From Entonaema liquescens (taxonomy: Eukaryota > Ascomycota > Sordariomycetes > Xylariales > Xylariaceae), in assembly GCA_902805475.1 (NCBI GenBank), contig CADCSX010000025.1, positions 682,001 through 746,000 of the forward strand: a stretch of DNA of 64,000 nt, written 5' to 3'. Every line of letters begins with the position of its first letter. Position 1 is the first letter of the stretch. The notes below the pieces were generated by a model. That model made no database searches, was not told the DNA's origin, and worked only from the letters and a program-made list of their open reading frames with translations. A program made the position numbers and the translations under genes. Positions 49,711 through 61,876 of this stretch are shown here, piece by piece.

Positions 49711-52700
49711 ATCTAAGTGTGTGTATGTATGTCTTCGAAGCAGAGCGAGCAAGCAACCACATCGTATCACGCCACCGATATGTAGAGCCATATTGTAATG
49801 GGCTTGCAGATGGATGACGATAACCGTGCAGCTGTTTGGCGCCTGCGGGCTTGTTTGTGTGCCCGGTTCTTTCACGTATTTTCCTGTGTACCCGACTCGG
49901 CTGTATTGTATTAGGGTTGGCCTGTCTGTCTTATAGCCGCGCCCTGTCCTTGCATCGTTATTACGGTCGCTTCTAGCACGCGATGATGCCATGCGACTTA
50001 TATTTCGCCGACAGCAAACCCCAGTCTCCCAAGCCTGCGCGAGAAAAAGAGACATCATCGTGGTACAGTGACATATGTAGACTTCTCCCAAGAGCCACCG
50101 GAGCAGCCTCTTGGTAGTACTTATCGCATGCGGAGTGGGATAGTGAGTCGAGAATTTATGCTCTCTATAGTGGGTTCCTGCAAGGGAAAATAACCCACGT
50201 TTGCACAGCAGGAAGTCTGGAGTCTGCTGTAAAAAGTACATTTAGATCTCTCGTAGCTACACGCCGTACTCCTACGTACTACCCTCGCAAAGAATCAGTT
50301 CATCCTCCAAGACGCCAAATCCCCAAAGCGGCTCCGAACAGAAAATGGCCCTAGGGATCTCCGTTCGTCCAGGACGCAACTTGGCCTACCCTACATATAT
50401 GTCTTAGAATCCGGGGACGGCTGGGCACCTGCAGCGCGGGGTAGGCCCATCTATCTCCCCTACCTATCTATCTAGCAGTAGCAGCACGAAGACCTGGAAA
50501 ATGGCTGCGATGTTTAAAGTGCTTTGCAGGATTTCCACATACCCACCTAGTTTAGAGGAGCCGTTCAGTGTGGGGAGAAGCATGTAGGACGCAGGAGAAG
50601 GACTGCCATGCGCAGCACTACTACTTACTTTCCGATAACTTGTCACCCCCGTTCGTTCGAAAGGGGTAAGGGGCCAAGATTCACCAGTCACAAGCAAGTA
50701 AGCGGCCAGAAACTCGGTGCTTCTACGTGAAGGTGAACCAAGGGGGACAGCGTATTTGCCTGGGAGAGCCCACTGGAAAGCCGACGTTAACGTGCCCCCT
50801 TCCAGCTCCGCTTGGGTTGCCGCGCTCCTACTCGCGAGCCCCATTCTTTCCCATCCTTACCATCCCCTTACAGCCTCCGTTAGCCGCCCCAAGTGCACCG
50901 GCTCATATCGAGATCGAGGGGAAGCTGGCACGGCAGTCGCCTTCTTTTGTTTGTTTTACGTAGTGCTAAATCGTAGGCGCCACGAAGACGACGGACTCGA
51001 AACGGTAGAATGGGTCTCGCTGGTTTGGCTACCGTTCAAGAGGAAAAAAATAGAAAGGGAAGATACTTTTGAGGATATCCTGACGAAAGCCGTAGCGTTT
51101 ACCCGCCGTAGCCACCATACCTACCACTGCCGTCGCCTGATGGCAAGGAGGGGGCACCGCGAGGCGTAGTTGCTGTTCAGGCTACTTCGAGCAACTTTCC
51201 CCTTTACAACAACAAAGGGACCAGTGCGATTAATTCTAGGTTAGACTTAATGCACGCGAGCACTCGTATACCCAATATCTAGAGTCTCGGCCCAAGTAGA
51301 AGTTTAGTAGAGCGTCCGTGTATGGACGATATAACCAACTCGCATTTACGTCGAGAGTAATTACCTATTAAAACCATGTGAACTTGAGTAGATTTGTGCT
51401 CCCCTTAATGAAGTCCAAATTACGAATTTATATGAGCAGAGGGCCTCGCCCCCTATAAGCGCAGTCCTAACGACACGGGTAAAGCAGCAAATGGCCCTAT
51501 CATAGGCTATCGTAAACCCAGCTGCCACGCGAGTACACCAACCGGTGAGGTGCGATCGAATCGTTTAAGAAACGAGCATTTCGTCGAAATAGACAAGTCA
51601 GGATTTCGAAATGAAATGAATAGAAATGCGTTTCTTCATTTCCTCGTCATCGTGGAACCTGAAAAACTCGGTCCTTTGAAGAGGGTGGAGGATCTCGTAT
51701 AATTCGCTTGGTCCGCCCGGCCGTGGCTTTTAGAGGAGTCTGTTGATGTGGTTCGCGATAGTCCTTGTTCCAAAGCATCGCGAATGCTTTAGTATTACTG
51801 AGGAATTTAAATCTGAATCATCCATTTCCATTTACTCTAGCACGTGCCTCCATCGTCGTCCCTGTTTTGCCCCTTTTTTTCGACTTGTCTCTATAATCGC
51901 TCGTTGGAAACGGAGGCTAGAAATAGAGCTATTTCTGCTCCTTATTTCAGGGGAATACCCATAAAGTCCAGGCAAGTGTTGACTTGTTTATTGTTTATCA
52001 GTTAAGTTATTTTTCGAGAAAATAATAGACAGGTAGTGTCCAACTGCATAAAGCCAGGATTGCTCATAACTGTCACTCAGAACTTAGGCTGACTTTCTCC
52101 TATACTCCTAGGCACCGAGACCTTTGATAGCGAACCATAAGATATCATGCATACTTCAAATACCCTCCTGTATAATTCAAACTTTCATCTTGGAGTTTCT
52201 GGGCCAGAACATTATAGATGCGACTAAAGTACTTCAAATAACGCCAAAGGCAATAGGTACCTATTCAACGATCGAGAGAGCCGTGTTACATGCGCCGGAG
52301 TAATTCTACACCACGACTACGCCTCGAGACCCTATATCCCTACCAATATATCTACGATGGGGAACAGACAGTATATATGTTAAACACAAGAAGCTACAAG
52401 AATTTAATACGAATTTCTAAGTATGTAGTTTTCGGTCGCTTCAAACCAGCTATACTGTAGAGAACAGAGCTAATACAACAGACCATACTACGTACCCGTG
52501 TCTTCTAACCACTACTGTCCTCTGATATGTACGTTGATATCATTTTGTTATTCTCCTATTCTAGTCTGGGATGCAAAGACAATCAAGAGATAGGATACTT
52601 TAGGTACATAGGTAGCTGACGAGTAACCTGTCGGTCTGAAACCTCGTTTCATACCACGCTCCCACGCCTCCAAACTACGGCTCATGCTCGTCAAGATATA

Positions 52701-52852
52701 TACGTCAAGCCATACACCACCAAAGAGACAACAAACCTTCACAATCTTATCTTCATTGCTTTCGTACCCAAGTCCTAAATACTCTATCTTAAATCCTCGA
52801 CGTATCTACCTCCAAGACACCTATCTGCACAGACCCCTACCCACCTACCTAC

Positions 52853-55042
52853 CTAACTCTCCTCCTGCCCCGCGCTCCGACTCGCCTGTCCCCTCCTACT
52901 CACGCCCAGCCGACTCATCTCGATCTCATCTCGCGTGCCCGTCGGCACCTCCTCGAGCGTCCGTCCGCGGCCCTCCTCCGCAAGAACCTCCTCGCTCTTC
53001 CTCCTCAACCCACTCTCATTCTCCAAGACTCCAGTGCTATTTCCCTGCTCGGCAGTAGTAGCAGCAGCGGCATACGAGCCGCCGACGCTCTCCATGGTAA
53101 ACGGGCTGGCGGTAGGGGCGTCGAGCACGGCGAGCTCGTGGGGCGTGAAGACGCGGGGCAGGACGACGGCGCGCACGGGGATCAGCGCGAGGATGACGAC
53201 GGGGAAGCCGACGGCCGCGACGGTCTGCGTGATGGCGAAGGTGGCGCCGAAGGCGAGCAGCTCGACGGCGACGAAAGCCCACACGGCGGCGCGCCGCGGG
53301 ATGCCCGCGAGGGGGTGGCCGCCGGGAGTCAGGGCGTGGTCGCGGAGGAGGAAGAGGAGTTTGGCCGTGATGCCGTTGCCCTCGAGGGCTTGGTACCCCA
53401 TGATGAAGAACAGGCCTGCGAGCACGGCTTGCGGGATTAGGTGGAGGACGACGAGCAGCGGACCGGTCATGGTGCCGAGGGTTAGGAGGCCTTGGGCCAG
53501 GTTTGAGACTCGTTGTTCGACTACGTGTGTTCGCTTGAGGACGTAGTGGCCTTTCCCCTCGCCGTTTTCTTCTGTGTCTGCCTCTAGCTTGGTCACGCAT
53601 AGTGACTCGGTGTGGAACGGGGCCTGAGGGATTAGTCCGTTCGGAAAGGGTAGACCTAGAATACCAGCAACGCCAGTCGTGAGACCCAGTAGGAATAGGT
53701 CCCAGTGAAAGCCCGCGGGTTTGCGCAGAGGGAACTCGGTTCCTTGTGCGATGAGTGACGACACTGGCTATTGCGTAAGTGTGTTGCCGACTGGCTCGGC
53801 GTGCGGATGAGCTTACCATTATGATCGAAGTAAAATAGGATAGTAAGCAGGATAGCAAAAGGGATAGCGATAAATACATCACCAACCGAGATATCCCAGA
53901 AGTTAACAAGCCACCCTCTATCAGCAGTAGGGAAGAAAGCCGCACTGGTAGGCAATCTCTCGAGCTCGACATTCTTCATGCGACCAAAGTGGACGAAGCC
54001 AGTGAAGAAGATGACAGTGAGCGGCGTACCGTAGTCCTTAAGGAAGACGCGAACGGGGTGTCGGAATAGGGGACTGCCTCCTAGCTCGCCGCACGCATAT
54101 GCAACCATGAAGACGAGCAGGGCCACGGTGATAGACAGGTAGAAGGGCGAGCTGTCGCCAAACCGCTCGAGCACCTGGATACCCTTTTGCAGGTATATAA
54201 AGGCGACGTAGAATCCGAAGATATCGCAGGGAAACCGAGTCACGTACCGCAGCCAGTTGCACGAGTTAGTGATAGCGAGGATCCAGTGGAACACAAGTGA
54301 CCAGAGTCCAATCCAGCACATAAAGGCTAGGTAGTTGGTCCCCGTGGGTCTCATAATATCATAGACGGTACTGAATTCTCTCAGTCAGAATCTCGGAATA
54401 TTAAAATACGAGCGACGACATCTCGAAGTAGACATACTAATTAAAAACCGTGATAGGACCTGTGACTCCCACGATAACCAACGGCTGACAAGCCAGTATA
54501 GCAAACACCACGGCACCGAGGACAGACGCCAGCAGGACTTCGTTCACGCCGTACTGCATGTTTGTCTTAGTGAACATGTCCAGCGAGAAGGCCAGAGCGG
54601 GTAGGATACTAGAAGGGATATGGTATTAGTCTTTCACCTACTCTTGAACTTTTCCCGTATAAGGTATATAAAAGTATAGGTTAAGAACTAGGCGCTGGTA
54701 GATTTCATACTTAGCGAAATACATATAAATCGTCGACGGCACGACGCGATAATCCCACGCATCGCGCCAATCGCTCCAATAATACGGCACCCGACGACGC
54801 ACGTCGTTCACCATACCACGGAAGAAATGAATCTTCCACCAGCTATCGGGTGTATTCCCGGGCCGCTGCTCCGCGTCACTACCGGAGGCATTGCGCGAAG
54901 ATGTTAGCAAGGCACTGGTCCATTGCCGGATTCTGCCGCTCGGCGACGGATTCGTTCCAGCTCCGGACTCGGCTGTCCCGCCGTGGCCGCTACCGGAATG
55001 CATCGCCGTCGGTAGGGTTAACGAGTCTGCGGTCCGCGGCAT
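52853..55042 (-). CDS. bor1: BOR1-like anion (borate/bicarbonate family, SLC4) transporter
   Basis: Exons 55042-54711, 54608-54438, 54370-53817 and 53763-52853 (introns of 102, 67 and 53 nt, all GT-AG) give 655 residues. After a Ser/Gly-rich cytosolic N-terminus comes the SLC4 entry segment FRGMVNDVRRRVPYYWSDWR, then the conserved YFANILPALAFSLDM, YGVNEVLLAS and VTGPITVFNY (helices 1-3). Further segments include YLAFMCWIGLWSLVFHWILA, VGDVFIAIPFAILLTILFYF just before DHNVSSLIAQG, the FLLGLTTGVAGILGLPFPNG loop and GLFFIMGYQALEGNGI. In yeast Bor1 exports boron and acts at the plasma membrane or vacuole. The C-terminal tail is acidic/Arg-rich and cytosolic. The last exon has a high-GC third-base bias unlike exons 1-3. 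Family is certain; substrate is inferred. Confidence 0.93.
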
Positions 55043-55946
55043 GACGTACTCTAGATATAAACAGACGTCCGAAGTGTAGCAGGTGCCTCAAAGAGCTTAT
55101 TGGAGTCGAGATATCGCTAGTATATGCTAGTGCATATAATACCTAGGCAGTAACAAATACCTATATGCACCTAGGGGTTTAGGTACATTAACGGCCTGTT
55201 TAAGTAGGTAAATATCAAACTAGTAATTTACACCCCCAGATTCCAGCTCAATAAAATATGAATCCGACTCGAAACGACGACATATCTATAAAACGTCCTA
55301 GATGATTGCCAACCCAGATATGAACAACAGATAGATCGACGAAGGACACACGGCTGTTAGTAAATACCAATCAATTAGCCTAGACCGGCGGTGTACTTCA
55401 CCTAAGGAAAAAAAAATTTTAAAAATAAAATAAATAAATAAAGGACTTACGATTACTTAATCCAAGATATCCATTACATATGCGAAGAACCCTGACGTAT
55501 TCTCTACTCGGTTTAGGTTAGTTCTCTTGTTGCCGAGCCGCTTCCCCACAGAGAGACTGGGGGGATTCAGCGGCGAGAAAGTGTGTCCTGAGGCCGCTGG
55601 TTGCATCCGGAGCCGGGGGTCGTTTGGGCGGGAATTGAACTCTTACGAGCAAATGAAGATGCCGTCATCGGCATATGGTCTGCGAAACTCTACATTGTCT
55701 TCTTACATCTGAACTACATGTATAGTCCAGCGCCTTGCGATTGTGAGACTTCTATCTAATATTGTACAGTATATGCAGACGATTGTAGGGTAACACATCC
55801 CCCCTTTTTTTCCCTTCTTATCATTATTTTAAATATACATAGGATGAGCTGAGAGCTTCGTATCGTCATATATCATGACGAGAGCCCTTGACAACCTCCG
55901 GCCGTAAATAGCCCCCCGAATTTATTAGGTCGTATATACACAATTG
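55043..55946. other. Intergenic region between BOR1 start and the m-AAA protease 3' end
   Basis: About 900 bp, AT-rich near 55405-55440, with no coding frame above about 62 codons. It serves as BOR1 promoter and protease 3' UTR. Confidence 0.55.
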
Positions 55947-58757
55947 CTACCTGTTATCCTCGCTCTTCGGGTCCCTGAACAACGCAGGGCTTGATGGGGG
56001 CTCAGGAGCATCGGGAAGCGATGGCGATTCTGGTGCTGGCGGCGGTCCTGGTGGCGCCTTACTAGCATCGCCACCAAAATACTTGGAAAAGTCGTCCCTA
56101 TCAGCGAATGGCCGGGGTCCCAATATCCGAACCATGTCGTCCCGAACAAGTACCTCCTTTTTCAATAATTCCTCTGCAATAAGCCCTACTTCCTTCTTCT
56201 TCTCTAGCAAGAGGTCTTTGCATTTCTTGTACGCTTGTTCTATAATCCGTCTTACTTCGGCGTCGATAACTTGTCCTGTCCCCTCGGAAAACGGCTTATA
56301 GATCTTGTTGTCATCGTTGCGGAAATGTAGCGGCCCAACTTTATCTGACATACCCCATTGCGTTACCATAGCTGTGGCCATCCGAGTTACCTTATCAAAA
56401 TCGTCGCTAGCTCCCGTTGTCACCGTGGGGAAATGTATCTCCTCTGAGATTCGGCCTCCTAACGTCATAGCCATCCGATCCATTAATTGCTCGTAAGTCA
56501 TGAGGTATGCATCTCCCGGTAAGTATTGCGCATATCCAAGACCTTTGCCTCTGGGTATGATCGAAACCTTGAGCAGCGGATCCGCATATCTGAAAAACCA
56601 ACCACAGATAGCGTGTCCAGCCTCATGATAAGCCACAGTCTTCTTTTCTACCGGGTTTAACACAAGCGACTTGCGCTCGAGGCCACCAATAACACGCTCA
56701 ATAGCTTGCTCGAAGTGCTGCAACGTGACCGTTGTAGCATTAACCCTTGCAGCTACTCGTCGTTAGCAATCTTATTTTAACTTTTCTTAACGTGAATCAA
56801 GGAACATACCAATGAGTGCAGCCTCGTTTACGCAATTCGCAATGTCAGCACCAGCAAAGCCTGGCGTCAGAGACGCGAGTCGCCCACTGAGATATTCGAT
56901 CTCTTCGTTCGTCACGATCTTCTTCAAGTACACTTTGAAGATGTCCTGTCGTCCTGCCATTGTCGGGGCATCAATGTTGATGTGTCGGTCAAATCGGCCA
57001 GGTCGCATCAACGCCTTATCCAGTATGTCTACTCGATTGGTACCAGCCAGGACAACGATCTGATCGGTGGTGTTGAACCCGTCCATTTCTGTGAGAATCT
57101 GGTTGAGCGTGGCTTCTCGTTCATCGTTTCCTCCGAACCTCTGTCCCTCTGATCGAGACCTACCAATGGCATCAATCTCGTCAATGAAGATGATGCACGG
57201 TGTATGTTTCCGCGCTGTAGCGAAGAGATCTCTGACCCTGGACGCACCCACACCAACAAACATCTCGACGAATTCTGAACCGCTTACACTGAAGAACGGC
57301 ACCCCGGATTCGCCCGCAGTGGCTTTTGCAAGCAATGTCTTACCAGTTCCCGGAGGCCCGGCAAGAATCGCACCACGCGGTATCTTAGCGCCAAGCCTTT
57401 GGAACCGTTCTGGCTTCTTGAGGAAGCTCACGAATTCCATTATCTCCTGCTTAGCTTCATCCATGCCAGCTACATCCGAAAACTTGACTTTAATTGCAGT
57501 CTCATGGCTGAAACGCTTCGCCTTGCTCTTCCCAAACCCAAAGATACCGCTGGATCCGCCAGCACTGCCAGGACCGCGTCGACTAGCCCAGAGGAGCAAA
57601 CCGACAAGTAATGCTGTAGGGCCGAACGCCATCAGGAGGTTAAAGAATGGACTCTCGGGAGCATAGCTCACGGGGATCCTCTCGCTGCTAGGAATGCCAA
57701 GCTCGTTCTGAGCTTCTTCCAAACGCCTTTCGAAGGCGTCGGCAGAGGCGATAGAGAAGTAATAGTGGAAACCTGGGCGTACCGCAACTGAATCAGGATA
57801 CATAGACTGAGTCGCATCCCGATTGAGGTCAACGCGAACTCGATGGCCCTGAATAACCATTTTTTCAACAAGACCCTTATCCAGGAAGTTCTTTCTCAGT
57901 TCTTGCCATGTGATTTCCCGGCCAGTCTCTTCGAATACGGAATTATAGAGCCAATATGCAACAGCTGACCCTATGACCATCGTAAGCCAGTCGTTCCCTT
58001 GCATGGGGTTCATATTAGGGTTGGGGCCTGGGGGCTTTTTGTTCGAGTTGAATCCATTGAAGCCCTGTTCATTTTCTCTAGGTCTCTGCTGATCACCCCC
58101 CTGCTCTTCTTGTTCCTGTCCCCTTCTCTCTTGCTTCCGGGGGTTTTTTGAGGATAAGTCATAGTATGGGTTAGATTCCCTATTCCTAGCTTGCCTTTGT
58201 TGTTGAACTTCTTTCGCTCTTTTGGACAGCTGGTTTATACCTCTGAATGCTTTCGCTATGTCGCCGGGGGCGGGGCCGTCACCACTCGCCAGACTTTTAA
58301 GAACATCCCGAAGCTCTTCAGGCATTCCAGCTCGATTTACTCTGTCGTAGAAATCATCATCTATCTTAAAGGGCATCCTATCGGTCATTGCCTTATACTC
58401 ATCCAACTCCTCTTTGGTTAGGCGTACCCAGCCTGGGGGTAGCGGTCGCAGGTTGTCCTTTTGGGACTTAAATGCTGCTGACGCCTCATCTTCCGTTGGT
58501 CCCGGCGATTGAGAGCTCTGGACTTTGGGTTTCGAGTTTGATTTCTTAGGCCGAGGCGCCCCGTTCCGATTATCTTCGTTCCCGTTATCGGAGTCCTCGG
58601 GCTTCTTTTCCGAATAGTGACGCTGTAGCTGGATCGCCCAGGCAGACTGAGAGGTGGGTAATAGTCGCGAGGATCGTATAGTCGAGCGGGTAGAGGCGCT
58701 GAGAGAAAGGCTAGCAAACCGCGCAAGACCGGTCGACCGCCGCAATAAGCTTGACAT
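55947..58757 (-). CDS. afg3: Mitochondrial m-AAA protease subunit (Afg3/Yta10 type)
   Basis: Exons 58757-56810 and 56752-55947 with one 57-nt phase-1 intron (GTATGT...GAGTAG) give 917 residues. The subunit forms a hexameric, membrane-bound ATP-dependent protease in the inner mitochondrial membrane that degrades misfolded proteins and matures ribosomal protein MrpL32. The Arg/Ser-rich N-terminus is a mitochondrial targeting sequence. Membrane segments lie at about 256-272 (WLTMVIGSAVAYWLY) and 373-391 (LLMAFGPTALLVGLLLWAS). The AAA domain has Walker A GPPGTGKT (467-474), Walker B CIIFIDEID (521-529) and the second region of homology with GTNR and RPGRFDRHI. The zinc site HEAGH is at 692-696 with the M41 peptidase region downstream. 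A Pro/Ser-rich tail ends the protein. Assignment to Afg3 rather than Yta12 is likely but not proven. Confidence 0.93.
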
Positions 58758-59719
58758 GCCGGGCTAGTCCAGAAGCTTGAAGCCGGGTGAAGGCGGGGGG
58801 AGATATCAAGGGTCCGTGAAGATTAGGAAAATGTCGAGAGCCGAGTTATCTCATGGGGACGTAGACGTAGGCGGCAGCGGCCAATATTGCGGGCGGTAAT
58901 TATAATGGGTTGAAACCCGACAAATGATTTGTGTCGGGAAGATTTGTAACCCTTTTCTGAAGGTGACAGGGTGAGTCGTGCGTTAGAAATCGAATTCGCC
59001 TCGCTCCGTCAGAAAGATGCGGCGGGTGATCACTCCAAAGCTTCCGATGCGCTAGATTAACCCCAAGCAGATTAGTGCTCATGAGCTAAGCTATCTCTCA
59101 ACTATGTACGTATCACATATCACACTCACATATCACACGTGACTCATACGGACATAGCGGGGATTTTGTCTAAGAGGCAGTTGAGAATCTACACCCTCTT
59201 TTATAAGGCAAGCACATTCATTTAGGTACCTTATGTCAATACCCATACTAGATGTGCATGAAATGGACATCTTTACCAGCAGAGCCGAGCCCAATGATCT
59301 GAAGGAAAATGCCAGTGGTCAACACTTCCTACTCGATCAAGATAGCTCATCATTCATACGATTCCGTCACGCGACACTGCCTACCTAGGATATCCTTCGA
59401 AATACAATAGGTTGGTTGGTCTATATGATATACAGAGCGTCAAGATTACGCACCGACCTAGAATAAGTCCGATATATTCTTTTTAATATATATAATTATT
59501 ATTATTATTATTTGAACAAGAGAAAAAAAAAAAAAAAAAAAAAAAAAAAGGTCATGGAGAAATACTCAACCGCCATGAAATATCAAGTATCAAATCTCGG
59601 TTCAAAACAATACCGTCAGTCGCATTAAAGACAATAGACTCTCGATTAAACATTATGTAGTCTTTACTATTCCAATTGCGGATAACGAACCAGGTCGGCA
59701 TTCTCTTGATATAGTACGA
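58758..59719. other. Intergenic region
   Basis: About 960 bp between the protease promoter and the pga2 3' end. It contains AGGTACCT (59224-59231), an ATT-rich stretch and a 29-nt poly-A run at about 59521-59549. No gene seen. Confidence 0.55.
59521..59549. repeat. Poly-A run
   Basis: About 29 consecutive A, preceded by an ATT microsatellite and AACAAGAG. It could be a replication-slippage tract or the relic of a retroposed 3' end; no target duplication was found. Confidence 0.9.
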
Positions 59720-60190
59720 CTAGTCGTCTGCCACTAGGTACTGTTCAATGTCCTTGTCCTCTTCGTCCTCTTGTAATTCTTGAAGCCTCTTCTCCTCAGC
59801 ATCCAACAATTTCTTAATCATATTCCTCTGGCGCTTGCGTGCCTTCTTTCCCCAATCTGCAGCTGTTGTTTCCGCTTGCTCCTCTTCGTCGCTATCCTCG
59901 GGTATGCCGATTTCGCCGCGTAGTTGGTTAGGGGATATTTCCGCTTCTCTCGCTTCTTCTTCTGCAAATTGCTTCTCGAGCTGCTTTTCTTGGTGCTTGG
60001 CACCATATTTAATGATGTACGGTCTCAGTAACGCGTAGGCACCAACGATAATGACTAGTCGGATCCATTGCTTCGGTGTCATAGACGTAAAGGACTCGGC
60101 AATGTTGTTGCTAAAGCGGTCTTTAACCAACGTAGTGAGCTGGGATATCGAATCGTATAGATGGGCGACTAAATCCACGAGTTCCGACAT
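59720..60190 (-). CDS. pga2: Pga2-type ER/secretory trafficking protein
   Basis: Single exon, 156 residues from the ATG at 60190 (MSELVDLVAHLYDSISQLTT). One membrane segment, QWIRLVIIVGAYALLRPYII (41-60), is followed by a highly charged coiled-coil-like tail (QEKQLEKQFAEEEAREAEIS, then KKARKRQRNMIKKLLDAEEK) and an acidic end (DEEDKDIEQYLVADD). This layout matches the fungal Pga2 family, ER/nuclear-envelope proteins needed for trafficking of Gas1 and alkaline phosphatase in yeast. Upstream in-frame codons lack an ATG, so this start is preferred. It is divergent from mhf1, with 497 bp between the starts. Confidence 0.85.
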   Translation of the reverse strand: MSELVDLVAHLYDSISQLTTLVKDRFSNNIAESFTSMTPKQWIRLVIIVGAYALLRPYIIKYGAKHQEKQLEKQFAEEEAREAEISPNQLRGEIGIPEDSDEEEQAETTAADWGKKARKRQRNMIKKLLDAEEKRLQELQEDEEDKDIEQYLVADD

Positions 60191-60687
60191 GATGGGCGTA
60201 TAGTTTCTGTATCTCGTTGGCAAGTAGATTGTTCGGCAACTTGAGTTTGTAGGAATCTTATGCTGGAGAGTAAAAGTGTAAATAAAAGAAGGAGACTAAA
60301 ATGTAGGTTGTTGAGTATTTGCGCCCAGGAAAGTAATATACTATTCAAATGCCTCAAAAACTATTCGGTAATGGGACAATAATACATGACATGCAAATGT
60401 ACAAGGCTTGTGAAACTTTTCAATGGTTCAGAATCCCTGTATTGCCGCGTGAAATAAGCATCTAGAAAGGGAAAATGCCGCTTGGTAACCTTGACGTGCA
60501 CGGTCCCTTCCAATATAAACTGCACTAGCATTAAACTTAGTTACTGCATAGTTAGCCGAAGCCTTAAACTTTCAGTGTCCTTGCTACCTTGACGCGTCTG
60601 ACGTAACCAAAACGCGTTTGACTGCCGGTTATTCCCCTAAAACAAAAAGACAAGTCCTAAATTTAGACGGAACACCGTAAACTGACC
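60191..60687. promoter_or_regulatory. Shared divergent promoter of pga2 and mhf1 with two MluI boxes
   Basis: Two ACGCGT hexamers lie at 60592-60597 and 60612-60617, 71-96 bp before the mhf1 start and about 400 bp before pga2. ACGCGT is the MluI cell-cycle box bound by MBF (Mbp1/Swi6-type) in fungi for G1/S genes. Spacing of 20 bp (start to start) in tandem is a common arrangement. The function is inference from sequence only. Confidence 0.6.
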
Positions 60688-61144
60688 ATGGCGGATAATT
60701 CCGAGGAAGAGGTGCGAGAAGTAAGAGAGCACTTCGAACCTTTTTACTGAAAAATGTTTGCTAATTCGGTATGACTAACTAACAGCAACTAAAAGCTGCA
60801 CTATGGTTCGCAGTGGGGAAGATGGTTGACGAAGAGACCCTGAGGAGAAACAGAAATGTCACTCCTCAGTTTATCGGTGCTTTGACAGAGATGGTCTGGG
60901 CTCAAATAGGTATCACGATATTCCTCAATTCCCAAACTTTATCGTGGTCACAACATTGGCTAAGCTTTTTACAGAAAACGTAGCGCTAGACCTGGAGAAT
61001 TTCAGTCGTCATGCAGGGCGCACTACTATCAACACAGACGACGTCCTGCTGCTTGCCAGGCGGAATCAAGACCTCCACGCCATCATTAAAGATTTCGTAG
61101 ACAAGCAAAAAGCATCCAAGGCGAAGGGTAAATCGAAAAGATGA
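60688..61144 (+). CDS. mhf1: Centromere protein S / MHF1 histone-fold protein
   Basis: Three exons, 60688-60720, 60786-60909 and 60975-61144 (introns of 65 and 65 nt, CTAAC branch in the first), give 108 residues. Mhf1 (CENP-S) pairs with Mhf2 (CENP-X) in a histone-fold tetramer that binds branched DNA, stimulates the Fanconi-type helicase Fml1/Mph1/FANCM and joins the kinetochore CENP-T complex. The histone fold is visible: QLKAALWFAVGKMVDEETLR (first helix), VTPQFIGALTEMVWAQIENV (long second helix), LENFSRHAGRTTINTDDVLL (loop 2 with the TTIN-DDV motif) and a third helix (RRNQDLHAIIKDFVDKQK), then a basic Lys-rich tail. Each exon alone is too short to be called as a gene; the joined reading is unambiguous. 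Confidence 0.93.
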
Positions 61145-61876
61145 AATCATCTTTTGCCTATGTCCACTATCCATAGAGGGCTGGAGCCAAGTGGTAATTT
61201 CAAACATATTTGCATACGGACCAAGGCATAAGGAGGTATGCCTAAGCTGCGATCTCTTGTTGCCAGCCCTACTAATAACGTTCACCTGATACGACGAATA
61301 GTAAGTCGGTCGGCGTTCATGTGATTACTCGGTCACCAAGACTAAGTCGCAGCACGTGGAGGACGAATGCAATAGGGACACCCACATAGGCAGACAGAAG
61401 AGTAGTCTCATCACATGGAAGTAGACACCAAGCAATACTCTCTCTCCATGCTATACGTGTTCCCGTTGCAACAAGTAACGCGTAATGTAATGTATCTCAC
61501 TCACATAGGAAGTTCAAGACAGTCTGAACGGTAATACAGGTAGTTATGCATGACATTATACCAATATCCCTTACAAAACCGTCGTTATCCCCCACCGAAA
61601 ACGAGACTGGCACTTGCTTCCAAGTTAGGCTACTATTATTTTATCTGATAACCTACACACTCAGGTACGCCCTCGAGTTTTAAGGGCCTCTTGTACATGG
61701 GAACTTGCAGCAGGAGTAAGTTAAACTTGGTGGACCTCGGAGCCAACTTCCTTCAAATGGAGCCATATTCCTCGTTTGGTGGCAACTCTAGGCATATCTG
61801 CCCAGACAAGAAAGCTAAGGAGCAACGGTTAGGGGCAAACCTGGAGGGTATTTGAGGGGAGGTGCAAAAATATGGT
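61145..61876. other. Intergenic region
   Basis: About 730 bp downstream of mhf1. No coding frame or RNA recognised apart from the tRNA terminator T-run at its right end. Confidence 0.55.

Larger units (their letters stand above)
44944..52852. other. Long convergent intergenic block, no firm gene
   Basis: About 7.9 kb between the 3' ends of the homeobox and BOR1 genes. It is rich in simple sequence: GCA/GGT repeats (46734-46796), GC dinucleotides (47939-47953), GTAG repeats (48228-48242) and GT repeats (49689-49710). The longest frame is 245 codons (minus strand, 49504-50241), crosses the GT repeat and has no recognisable domain. Nothing here is accepted as a gene. Confidence 0.5.

Noticed and set aside
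50717..51169. 150-codon plus-strand frame
   Set aside because: No ATG start, no recognisable domain, composition consistent with chance in GC-richer intergenic DNA.
53037..53972. 311-codon minus-strand frame overlapping BOR1 exon 4
   Set aside because: Arg/Pro-rich shadow frame caused by GC-rich codons of the BOR1 last exon; the conserved SLC4 motifs are in the other frame.
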